Shown in pieces: positions 43,151 to 51,198 of a DNA stretch of 64,000 nt (position 1 is the stretch's first letter; each line of letters starts with the position of its first letter). The translations under genes were made by a program, and so were the position numbers. The stretch lies in contig NZ_FOJM01000014.1 of NCBI RefSeq assembly GCF_900111825.1, positions 62,001 to 126,000 of the forward strand, in the 5' to 3' direction. Source of the DNA: Pedobacter suwonensis. GTDB lineage: Bacteria; Bacteroidota; Bacteroidia; Sphingobacteriales; Sphingobacteriaceae. The notes under the pieces are model-generated. The model ran no database searches, had not been told where the DNA came from, and saw only the letters and a program-made list of their open reading frames with translations.

Positions 43151-45100
43151 TTATTCTTTTAATCCGCCTGTCCTAAAGAGATAATAGGCACTCTGATAAT
43201 AAGATATGGCTTCCCTTCCAAGTGTTTCAGAAGATTTCGCTGAGGTCTGTGTATTGGTTTTAAAATCATAAAGATAACTCTGTGGGGCTTTCCTTGGACT
43301 GAGTACCACAAGGGTGTCGCTACGGAGATAACCGAGCTTTTGATAGGTTCCTAGCAAGATCCTTGGGCGGTACCCGGGTGATCGAACGTCCATACCGAAG
43401 TTATTGCTCTCAAAGTCCCATTTCAACAGACCGAACAAGGTTGGATAGAGATCTATCTGTGAGCAAAGGCTGGGAATTATCGAAGGGGGCAGTCCATTGA
43501 GGTTGTATATCATCGCCGGGATATGGTAACGGGAGATATCAATCTCGTTCTTTCCCGCGCTTTCCGCGCAGTGATCGGCAACGAATATAAACACGGTATT
43601 GCTGAACCATGGCTTTTTCCGGACCTGTCTTAAAAATTCCCCAATGGCATAATCGGTATATTTTACTGCGCCCTCTCTTCCCGTACCCGGTGGGATATCT
43701 ATCTTTCCTTTGGGATAGGTAAAGGGCCGATGGTTGGAAGTGGTCATGACAAAATCGTAGAAAGGCGTCTTTAACGAGTGCCTTTTATCCGCATCACGGA
43801 TTACCGCAGCGAAAAGATCCCCGTCCGATACGCCCCATGCATTTTCAAAGCTCACTTCGCTATCGGTCAGGATGGTCCGCTTTACCAGATAGGCATCGCC
43901 CATTGTAAGCTTCCTTCCCCTATCTGTTATGTCATAGCCATTGCTTCAGAAGAACTGGTTCATATTGTCAAAGTAACCGTCCCCGCCATAAAAAAAGCCT
44001 GTGGAATACCCACGTTTGGAAAAAATACTGCCTATTGTGCTCAGGTTTGCATTATTGCTCCTCCTTACAATACTGTTCCCCGGTGTTGGCGGAACGGCGA
44101 GGGAAAGCGCCTCCATCCCTCGCACGGTACGGGTGCCTGTTGCATACATGCGCTCGAACAGGATGCTCTCTTTGGCCAGCGAATCCAGAACAGGTGTCAG
44201 TTTTTGTGTATTGCCAAAAGTGCCCATATAATCAGCGCTAAAACTCTCCATGACCACCGTGATGACATTGGGTTCCGTCTGTCCATTACCGGCCAGAACC
44301 GATCTACGTACCGAAGGCCCTTTGAAAATAAACCTGCTAGAGGGAGAGGAGAGTTCTTTTCTTACCAAATTGAAGGCAAGCTGATTTGCGAGCATGGGAT
44401 AAAACTGATCGTAGCTAAGCTCATTCGCCTTGAAGGCCGCTACGAAAGAATATATCCCTGCTTTGGAAATTTCTGCTGCATAACGGTTACCGCTTTTATC
44501 CCCCCAGGAGTTATCTATCTCTATCGTATAGAATATTGTTGTCAGAATGATCAGGGCCGTATTTACCGATCGACGGGCAAAAAGTGTAGCAGACTCGAAG
44601 CTCTTCCTGAACGCCCCTTTCATAAGATAGTTCCATAAAAGGGAGATGATGACAACAGCTGAAATCAAAAGCGGCAGCGGATAGGACTCGTTGATGTTGT
44701 GCACAACCTCATAAGTATAGACCAGATAATCTACTGCTATAAAGTTAAAACGGCTCTCAAATTCCCGCCAAAAAGTAAATTCAGCGAAAAAAGAAAATAT
44801 CGAAATCAAGACCATCAGAAAAAGAAGGATATGGGTAAACACCTTGTTAAATCCAGTCCTGTTCCATTTTTGGGGAAGGATGAGCAGATAAAAGGCATAA
44901 AATACACTGAAATATGTGGCCACCCCAAGATCGAAGACGAATCCTTTAGCAAAGGCGGTGAGGATTTCTCCAAATCCCAGCCCCGCCTTTCCGAGCGAAA
45001 CCGCAGTAAAACTGATCCTCAGCATGGTCGAGACACAGATGAAGAAAAAGATAAAGGAATATAGTACACTATATCGGCTTTTCATAAAAATCTGCTTCAT
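43151..45100 (-). pseudogene. LTA-synthase-like membrane sulfatase broken by an in-frame TGA
   Basis: The intact frame would give about 649 residues. The N-terminal piece (43946-45100, 384 aa) has five membrane helices and the start of an alkaline-phosphatase/sulfatase fold (VITVVMESFSADYMGTFG, TGTRTVRGMEALSLAV). It ends DNMNQFF then TGA at 43946-43948; the same frame continues SNGYDITDRGR for 250 or more residues with the metal-binding VADHCAES region and no further stop. Homologues read FF-G-xNGY here, so a single GGA to TGA change is likely. Without read-through the enzyme lacks part of its metal site. A sequencing error or recoding is possible. It overlaps its upstream neighbour by 4 bp. 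Confidence 0.8.
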
Positions 45101-45474
45101 GGTTTATTTTTTAGATCCGGGGGTGTTGATAACAGAATCGTTGTTTTTTCGTTGGTATCCTTGTTCCAATGTGAATTATAGAAATGTTTGGCTTTAAAAT
45201 AAATGGCGAGTGCCAGCAGCAGCGCCAGTATCCAATAAAATACCATCAGGAAAACCGATTTCTTTGGCCCCTTGGCCTTTTTCTTTTTTGGAGCTGTTCC
45301 CCCACCCCTGGCAGCACCAGGCCTGGGCCTGTTGTTTCTTTTGGTCTGCATTTTATTCAATGTTTTAAGATCGGTCAGGAGCCTTGTGGATACCTTTCCG
45401 CGGTTTGGATTATATTTTGTGTGATCAGGGGATAATCTTTGCACTGCCGTTATCCCTCCAGGCTGATAAACCAT
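45097..45474 (-). CDS. Small basic membrane protein of the metal operon
   Basis: Up to 125 residues from the ATG at 45474; a start at Met42 (45351, MQTKRNNRPRPG) would give 84. The N-terminal part is basic and Pro/Gly-rich (RPRPGAARGGGTAPKKKKAKG), then comes one transmembrane helix (SVFLMVFYWILALLLALAIYF) and a polar tail. No family is recognised. The 4-bp overlap with the sulfatase gene suggests a partner of that membrane enzyme. Confidence 0.55.
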   Translation of the reverse strand: MVYQPGGITAVQRLSPDHTKYNPNRGKVSTRLLTDLKTLNKMQTKRNNRPRPGAARGGGTAPKKKKAKGPKKSVFLMVFYWILALLLALAIYFKAKHFYNSHWNKDTNEKTTILLSTPPDLKNKP

Positions 45475-45626
45475 TGCTGGGCCCTGTTGATGGCAACCTC
45501 AACAATATTGAGCTCGCTTACCTCTTTGGTAATTCTAAGTTCGTTTGCGATCTCGATCGCTTTTTCCCTTACCCTTGGGTCAAGGTCCTTCATCTCAAGT
45601 GGAAAATTTTCTGGTGTCCAGTCCAT
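45450..45626 (-). CDS. Small conserved helical protein, 58 aa
   Basis: The ATG at 45626 opens MDWTPENFPLEMKDLDPRVR, then EKAIEIANELRITKEVSELN and VVEVAINRAQQWF-type helices (exact: IVEVAINRAQQWF). It resembles small proteins known from many bacteria that start W-[ST]-x-[DE]-[ND]-[FY]-P and contain VRxKAIEIAN. It is below usual ORF cut-offs and was checked by reading the strand. It overlaps the next gene by 25 bp if that uses its first ATG. The function of such proteins is unknown. Confidence 0.68.
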   Translation of the reverse strand: MDWTPENFPLEMKDLDPRVREKAIEIANELRITKEVSELNIVEVAINRAQQWFISLEG

Positions 45627-45648
45627 AGGTCTTTAGTTTTATATTAAA

Positions 45649-46335
45649 TTATTTTTGGATCATGCCCGAGAGCACATTGATTGTCAGGGCAACTATTACT
45701 GTATTAAAGGCAAATGAAAGCACACCGTGCATCCAGGCAAGCCTTCGGATCCGTTTGGAGGAGATTTCTACGTCAGATACCTGAAAAGTCATTCCAACCA
45801 CGAAAGCGAAATAGACAAAATCCATATAATCGGGATCTTCTTCTCCCGGAAAGATCAGTCCTCCGGGCTTTTCTATTTTTCCTTTCTTCTCATGCTCGAT
45901 GTCACAGTAATAGAAATGTGCATATCGCATGGTAAAGACCGTATGAACCAGCCACCATGAGCTAACCACGCAGAGCAACGGAATAACGATAGTCATAAAA
46001 AGGCCCTGATCGGTCTTTTCCGAATTCTCACGCAAAAGGATAATAATGGAAAAAAGACTGGCAAATGCAGCGGCTATGGCAAAAAGAAAAATGAGCGTCC
46101 TGCTGGAATCCTGAGCATGGGCATCGTGTTTTATCTGACTGGGATGCGAGGAGCTAATGGTTGTCCATGCAAGCGCTATGCTGGTTGTTGCATAGCTTAG
46201 CCATGCAACCATCCACCTGACAGAGGCTTCCAGTTCCATAGCATAGCAAATACCAAGGACGGCAAGAGCAACACCCAGGGAGAGGTAAAGTTTATGGTGC
46301 GCATCGAGCTGACTGATTTTAGTGATAATATTCAT
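45649..46335 (-). CDS. DUF1345 membrane protein
   Basis: 228 residues with about five membrane helices and the DUF1345 signature: MRYAHFYYCDIEH, GGLIFPGEEDPDYMDFVYFAF, VVGMTFQVSDVEISSKRIRR, and LSFAFNTVIVALTINVLSGM. The family is of unknown function and is common in metal-resistance neighbourhoods. Length is normal. It is separated from the ZIP gene by 9 bp, in the same operon. Confidence 0.85.
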   Translation of the reverse strand: MNIITKISQLDAHHKLYLSLGVALAVLGICYAMELEASVRWMVAWLSYATTSIALAWTTISSSHPSQIKHDAHAQDSSRTLIFLFAIAAAFASLFSIIILLRENSEKTDQGLFMTIVIPLLCVVSSWWLVHTVFTMRYAHFYYCDIEHEKKGKIEKPGGLIFPGEEDPDYMDFVYFAFVVGMTFQVSDVEISSKRIRRLAWMHGVLSFAFNTVIVALTINVLSGMIQK

Positions 46336-46344
46336 CGGTTTAGA

Positions 46345-47088
46345 TTAAATAATGAGCCCTAGAACCATAAACAGAAGAAATCCTAAGAAAAAAGCCGCGG
46401 TAAAAAATGGAGAATCCTTTTCTTCATGGGCTTCGACAAGAAGTTCCTCGGTAACTAAAAACAGTAAGGCTGCGCTACCAAATGAGAGCACAAGTTCCAG
46501 TACTTTTTCTCCTGTAAAATGCAGCATAAAAAAACCTCCCCCTGTTCCCAATAGAAAAACCAGGCCAAATAGCGAGAGCACCCTGATCAGCCTCCTTTTG
46601 GAACTTCCAAGCTTGGTCAGCCTGGTACCTACTGCGAGCCCCAGCGAAAGGCATTCCATCGCAAGTGCCAGTGCAAGCAGGGTTCCTTCTTTTGATCCCG
46701 CTGCAAATCCTATCCCTAAAAGAAGACCGTCCAAGAGCAGGTCAATGCCGACCGCGATAAGCATTCCCCAAGGCAACAGCTTGCTGTCGTTTGTTCCGCC
46801 CATTTTGAGCTCAAGCCTGGCGGTATACCATTTGATCAGAAGCATGGCCGAAATACCCAAGGTAAAACCTATAATTATCGCGGTTGTATCATGGATCCTG
46901 ATCATATCTGGCAAAAGCTCGACTGCCACGACTGAAAAAACTACACCTGCAGCAAAGTGGAGGATCGTACTCTGCACAGCAGCCGTGGGCTTTTTCCAGG
47001 TTACGATCATGCCACCGACTATAAGTAAGACGACCGGAAACGCTGCAAACAGCAGTATGTTTAATGAAATAAGTTGTTTAGCCTGCAT
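46345..47088 (-). CDS. ZIP-family metal transporter
   Basis: 247 residues with eight predicted membrane helices. The ZIP pattern is visible: FAAGVVFSVVAVELLPDMI in helix 2, then a His-free variable loop, IAVGIDLLLDGLLLGIGFAAG for helix 4 (the metal-binding D/D region replaces the more usual HxxxD), ECLSLGLAVG in helix 5 (E in place of HE-type motif), and VTEELLVEAHEEKDSP near the end. Such variants transport Zn, Co or Fe. It overlaps the NRAMP remnant by 11 bp. Confidence 0.75.
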   Translation of the reverse strand: MQAKQLISLNILLFAAFPVVLLIVGGMIVTWKKPTAAVQSTILHFAAGVVFSVVAVELLPDMIRIHDTTAIIIGFTLGISAMLLIKWYTARLELKMGGTNDSKLLPWGMLIAVGIDLLLDGLLLGIGFAAGSKEGTLLALALAMECLSLGLAVGTRLTKLGSSKRRLIRVLSLFGLVFLLGTGGGFFMLHFTGEKVLELVLSFGSAALLFLVTEELLVEAHEEKDSPFFTAAFFLGFLLFMVLGLII

Positions 47089-47611
47089 AATTCTTTCTTA
47101 AATAAAATCTATAGGCACGAAAAGAAAGGTACCCCAAATTGAGGTCGAGGCATGTGCCGATAAGAATCTCCATGGGGGTCAGGAACAGATATTTCTGCAC
47201 TGAGCCAAGTGTCGAGTAAGGCAGATAGATGATGAAGAATAGAGGTACTCCGGTAAAGAGCACACTAAAAACAATTGCATGAACGGCAGGAAATATGAGA
47301 TGCTCCACAGCGTTCATATCAGTGATATAGGCACCAATGTTCAGGACGATTGCCGGCACGCTGAATATGATCAACAGGTACAATACCCATTTTGGATAGT
47401 GTTTCCTAAGCGTTGTGGTCAGCCTGATACGGTCGCAATCCTGGACTGCAGCCATCAGGGGGATCGTGATGATCACTGTCCAGAGTGCTGCCAGACCATA
47501 TTTTGCACCGCCCTGTGAATAGGTGGAAATACCTGATGGGTCATCGTCACTCGCACCGGTAACGATGCCCGGCCCCAGGGCCTTCAGGAATTTTTTAACC
47601 TTTTTGAACAT
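47078..47611 (-). pseudogene. Truncated NRAMP (Mn/Fe transporter) remnant
   Basis: 177 residues beginning like a normal NRAMP protein: LGPGIVTGASDDDPSGISTY (helix 1, with the conserved DPSG metal site), AALWTVIITIPLMAAVQ, then a shortened AAVQDCDRIRLTTTLRKHYP where homologues have a longer loop, KWVLYLLIIFSVPAIVLNIG and a short C-terminal piece. Full-length proteins have about 400 or more residues with a second metal half-site; here all of that is missing. It cannot transport by the known mechanism and is probably a decayed gene. The ending overlaps the ZIP start. Confidence 0.72.
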
Positions 47612-47614
47612 GCC

Positions 47615-49807
47615 TTATTTTTTCCTCTTTTTTGGTGCTTTTTTATTATGTCCGTTGTCGTAAGCAAGTAAGCGCAGCGCATTGAACACTACGACCAGCG
47701 TCGATCCCTCGTGGGCGATTACTGCCGGTCCGATCGAAGCGACACCCAGTATGGTCAGTGGAATAAGTGCGGCGACAACGCCAAGGGAAATCCAGAGGTT
47801 CTGTTTAATGATACCCCTGGCTTTACGGCTAAGCCCGATGGCAAAAGGAAGGCTTTCCAGCTTATCGCCCATCAGGGCAATATCTGCTGTTTCCAAAGCA
47901 ACATCAGATCCCGCAGCGCCCATAGCGATACCTACGGTACTTTTGGCCATGGCCGGGGCATCATTCACGCCGTCTCCCACCATCGCAACCATTTTTTCTG
48001 ATTTGGCGAGTTTCTGTACTGCCTTGACTTTGTCTTCCGGCATAAGGTTGCCCCATGCCTCGGTTACACCAATCTGTTTGGCTACCGCTTCTGCAACCTG
48101 TTGGTTGTCCCCGGTGAGCATAATCATTTTTTTGATCCCCAGCTCTTCTAGTTCTTTAAGCACATGTTTTGCCTCTTCACGGGGAACATCCATAAGGGAA
48201 AGAATGCCGATGAAAGCTTTATCGACCCTGACAAGCATTGAAGTATGTCCGCCCTTTTCCAGCTCTTCAACCTGTTTGAGAATATCTTCGGGTATTCCAT
48301 CCTTTTCAAAAAGGGCCTTGTTTCCAATGAATACTTTTTTACCGTTGACCTCAGCCTGAACACCTCTTCCGGTAATGCCCTTGACGTTATGTGCCTCAGG
48401 AACGGATTTTTTCTTCATCTTTTCGAGTGCGCCTTTTACAATTGCTTCGGCCAGCGGGTGGTCGCTGAGTTTTTCAACTGCAACAGCAATACCCATTAGT
48501 TCCTCTTCAGATATGTCGTTCAGTGGAATCACGTTTGTGAGCTGGGGCTTGCCTTCGGTAAGTGTTCCGGTCTTGTCGAACGCGATGGCGTTGAGTTCGC
48601 CCAGATCTTCCAGTGGCCGCCCTCCCTTTATAAGGACTCCGCCACGTGCAGCCCTTGCAATACCGCTAAGTACTGCGCTTGGGGTAGAAATCGCCAAAGC
48701 GCAAGGGCTGGCAGCAACCAGTACGGACATCGCGCGGTAAAAACTTTTGCTAAAAGGCTCATCAATAACCAGGAATGCAAAACATAGTGCGGTCACCAGA
48801 ACCAATACTACCGGAACGAAATACTTTTCGAACCTGTCGGTAAATAGCTGCGTTGGGGATTTTTGTTTTTCCGCCTCATTTACCATTTTGATCAGGCGTG
48901 AGATGGTCGAATCCTTGGCTTCCCGGATTACCTTAACCTCCAGAACCGAGGCTCCGTTGATTGTTCCGGCAAATACACGAAACTCGGGCTTTATGGTTTT
49001 TTCGGCAGAATAGTCCTTTGATGCGTCCGGTATGGGTGATTTGTCCACTGGCACACTCTCACCCGTAATAGGGGCCTGGTTGACACTGCCCTCACCCTTT
49101 ACAACCACTCCGTCTGCCGGAATTTTGCTGTTGGGCTTGATGATAATGACATCTCCAAGCTGAAGATCTTCGATGCGCACCTCAGATTCCTTGCCATCCC
49201 GGACAACCAGGGCTGTCGGGGGAGCCAGACTGGTAAGGGCAGCTATAGATTTTCTTGCCTTGCCCATCGCATAGTGTTCCATCGCATGTCCCAGACTGAA
49301 CAGGAAGAGCAATAATGCGCCTTCGGCCCAGGACCCCAGGATCGCTGCGCCGATTGCGGCGACCAGCATCAGAAAGTCGATCTCAAAGCCACCTTTCAGT
49401 ATAGTTTCAACTGCTTCCTTGGCCGTAAAGAAACCGCCAAAGAAATAGGCTGTTATGTAGAGTGCAAGGCTTGCCCATTCGGGAACACCGTCTATGAAAG
49501 AAATTCCAAATCCTATCCCCAGCGCCGCGCCACAGATAAAGGCGAAGATCATTTCCGTGTTCTTCCCGAAAATCCCGCCATGTTCATGATCATGACCTTC
49601 CTCTTCAGCATGGTCAAGATGTGCCTCTTTCTCCTTTTCAGCTTCTTTTCCCTTCCTGGATGGTTTTTCAGAAATAGGCTGTGAAGAAGTTTTGGTTTCT
49701 TCCTTTTCCGGATTCGCTTTTGTTTCTTTGGAATCTGAGCCTTCCTTCCGGACTACGGGCTTTTTGTCAGATGATTTGCTTTCGGATTTTTTCTTCTTGT
49801 TTTCCAT
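47615..49807 (-). CDS. P1B-4-type heavy-metal ATPase (Co/Fe/Zn)
   Basis: 730 residues. The N-terminus (1-60) is Lys/Glu/Ser-rich and disordered, followed by a His cluster HDHEHGG (about 72-78). The ATPase core has TGES (about 248-251), S367-P-C369 in helix 6 instead of CPC, D411-KTGT phosphorylation site, TGDN, GDGVNDAP, and H699-EGST in the last helix pair. SPC plus HEGxT defines the P1B-4 subgroup, which expels Co2+ or Fe2+, sometimes Zn2+. It lacks a CxxC metal-binding domain, as expected. First gene of the leftward metal operon. Confidence 0.9.
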   Translation of the reverse strand: MENKKKKSESKSSDKKPVVRKEGSDSKETKANPEKEETKTSSQPISEKPSRKGKEAEKEKEAHLDHAEEEGHDHEHGGIFGKNTEMIFAFICGAALGIGFGISFIDGVPEWASLALYITAYFFGGFFTAKEAVETILKGGFEIDFLMLVAAIGAAILGSWAEGALLLFLFSLGHAMEHYAMGKARKSIAALTSLAPPTALVVRDGKESEVRIEDLQLGDVIIIKPNSKIPADGVVVKGEGSVNQAPITGESVPVDKSPIPDASKDYSAEKTIKPEFRVFAGTINGASVLEVKVIREAKDSTISRLIKMVNEAEKQKSPTQLFTDRFEKYFVPVVLVLVTALCFAFLVIDEPFSKSFYRAMSVLVAASPCALAISTPSAVLSGIARAARGGVLIKGGRPLEDLGELNAIAFDKTGTLTEGKPQLTNVIPLNDISEEELMGIAVAVEKLSDHPLAEAIVKGALEKMKKKSVPEAHNVKGITGRGVQAEVNGKKVFIGNKALFEKDGIPEDILKQVEELEKGGHTSMLVRVDKAFIGILSLMDVPREEAKHVLKELEELGIKKMIMLTGDNQQVAEAVAKQIGVTEAWGNLMPEDKVKAVQKLAKSEKMVAMVGDGVNDAPAMAKSTVGIAMGAAGSDVALETADIALMGDKLESLPFAIGLSRKARGIIKQNLWISLGVVAALIPLTILGVASIGPAVIAHEGSTLVVVFNALRLLAYDNGHNKKAPKKRKK

Positions 49808-49895
49808 ATCGGGGTAAATTGATTTTTGTTGAATATTCAGGGCAACCGCTTTATCTGTATTCTCTGCCCGTGTGGGTCCACTTTTTTTAAAAAGA

Positions 49896-49913
49896 TGCCT
49901 CCCTAACGAGGCA
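49896..49913 (-). terminator. Terminator of the cusBA operon
   Basis: TGCCTC (49896-49901) pairs with GAGGCA (49908-49913); on the minus strand it is followed by TCTTTTT-type T-rich sequence (49881-49893). It lies between the cusB stop and the P1B-4 gene. Confidence 0.7.
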
Positions 49914-49955
49914 CCTTTTATTCAATGTGTGTACTAAAAATTCTTTGTGGGGACT

Positions 49956-51188
49956 TTACTCTTCTTCGCTGTTCTTCATTTTTGACAGCAGATCATATGT
50001 ACCTTTAAGTACAACCTTGCCTGTAAAATCCCGTCCCGAAGGCATGGTTACCTCTATATAACCGCCGTCGGATATACCCGTTGTAACCTCTACCATTTCA
50101 AAATGATGGCCGGCCTCAGTGGCGCCCTCTTTGTTTCCGGATTCGTTTTTTGCTGGTTCCTTTGCCTTTTTGTCCGCCGAGTTCTGGACGAAAATGTATT
50201 TTTTGCCCTCAAAGTCTACAACCGCTGCAGAAGGCAAAGCCATTACCTGCACGGCACCTGTTTCGATGAAAGCCTTAAGGTAGGTGCCAGGGATAAACCC
50301 GGCGCTTCCCTGAGCAATAGCATGAACGGTCACGGTCTTATCGGCATTGATCTCACCGCCTACCAGCTGTACGACTGCAGTCCGTTGGGTAGAATCATTG
50401 GTGAGTGAAAAAAGCACCTTTTGTCCTTTTTTTACCTTCTGTGCATCTTTTTCGAAAACGTTGAGCTCAACATGGAGATTCGAACTGTTTACGATTTCGA
50501 ACATTGCATCATTGGGGGCCACAAATTTGCCCGTATTTACGTTAACCTTGGTTACATAGCCATTGATCGGCGAGTAGATATTTATCTGGCTACGGATATT
50601 GCCGGCGTTTAGCGAGGATGGATTGATATTGATCAGTTGAAGACGTTGTTTTAGTGCATTTTCCCTCGCAAGATTTCCCAGATAACCTGCTTTGGCCTGT
50701 TGGAGTGTTTTTTGTGCATTAACGTTCTGCTGGGCAAGGGTCTGTTGTCTTTTGTATTCGGAATCCGAAAGTTCAAGCTGGCTTTTGCTCTCCAGGTAAT
50801 CCTGTTGCATCTGCACATATTCCTGATTCTGGAGTATGGCAATAACCTGACCTTTGCTCACCTTTGTACCCTGTAACAGCGGAGTCGATTTTACGATGCC
50901 ACCCATCTGGGTGGTAATGCTCACAAGGTTCTGCGGTGGAACATCTATGAAACCGTTTACTTTCAGCATACCACTTAGGGCACGGAGCTCGGGACTTCCC
51001 AGCTCTACCCCTACGGACTTGAACTGCGACTGGCTGAGCTCTACTGAGTTGCTTTCCTCCGTGGCCGTGCTGTCTGCAGGGGCTTCTGTTCCAGCGCCAT
51101 CTTTTTCCTTGCTGCCGCAGGAAGAAAGCACTACTGCCAGTGCCCCTATGTAAGATAATCGGCTGAGGGCTTTAAATATTTTTTTCAT
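49956..51188 (-). CDS. CusB/CzcB-type periplasmic adaptor (lipoprotein)
   Basis: 410 residues with a lipobox VLSSC (Cys24), an acidic Thr/Ala-rich linker, and the adaptor order: a barrel-sandwich half (QMGGIVKSTPLLQGTKVSKGQVIAILQN), a long coiled-coil hairpin (about 130-205, QQDYLESKSQLELSDSEYKRQQT), the returning sandwich half INGYVTKVNVNTGKFVAP, a beta-barrel and a membrane-proximal domain with TGISDGGYIEVTMPSG. A charged His-bearing insert (KKAKEPAKNESGNKEGATEA) sits near 340-360. It joins the RND pump to its outer-membrane channel. cusA lies 10 bp upstream. Confidence 0.9.
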   Translation of the reverse strand: MKKIFKALSRLSYIGALAVVLSSCGSKEKDGAGTEAPADSTATEESNSVELSQSQFKSVGVELGSPELRALSGMLKVNGFIDVPPQNLVSITTQMGGIVKSTPLLQGTKVSKGQVIAILQNQEYVQMQQDYLESKSQLELSDSEYKRQQTLAQQNVNAQKTLQQAKAGYLGNLARENALKQRLQLININPSSLNAGNIRSQINIYSPINGYVTKVNVNTGKFVAPNDAMFEIVNSSNLHVELNVFEKDAQKVKKGQKVLFSLTNDSTQRTAVVQLVGGEINADKTVTVHAIAQGSAGFIPGTYLKAFIETGAVQVMALPSAAVVDFEGKKYIFVQNSADKKAKEPAKNESGNKEGATEAGHHFEMVEVTTGISDGGYIEVTMPSGRDFTGKVVLKGTYDLLSKMKNSEEE

Positions 51189-51198
51189 TTTTATATTG

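Noticed and set aside
43946..43948. TGA as a selenocysteine codon in the sulfatase
   Set aside because: No selenocysteine use is expected in this family and no SECIS-like hairpin was noted next to the codon; a nonsense mutation is simpler.
43778..44638. 286-residue plus-strand frame
   Set aside because: It is the antisense of the sulfatase gene; the minus-strand reading gives a clear family.
46352..47101. 249-residue plus-strand frame
   Set aside because: Antisense of the ZIP transporter; Ser/Pro-rich shadow of membrane codons.
47682..48359. 225-residue plus-strand frame
   Set aside because: Antisense of the P1B-4 ATPase; Ser/Pro/Thr-rich shadow.
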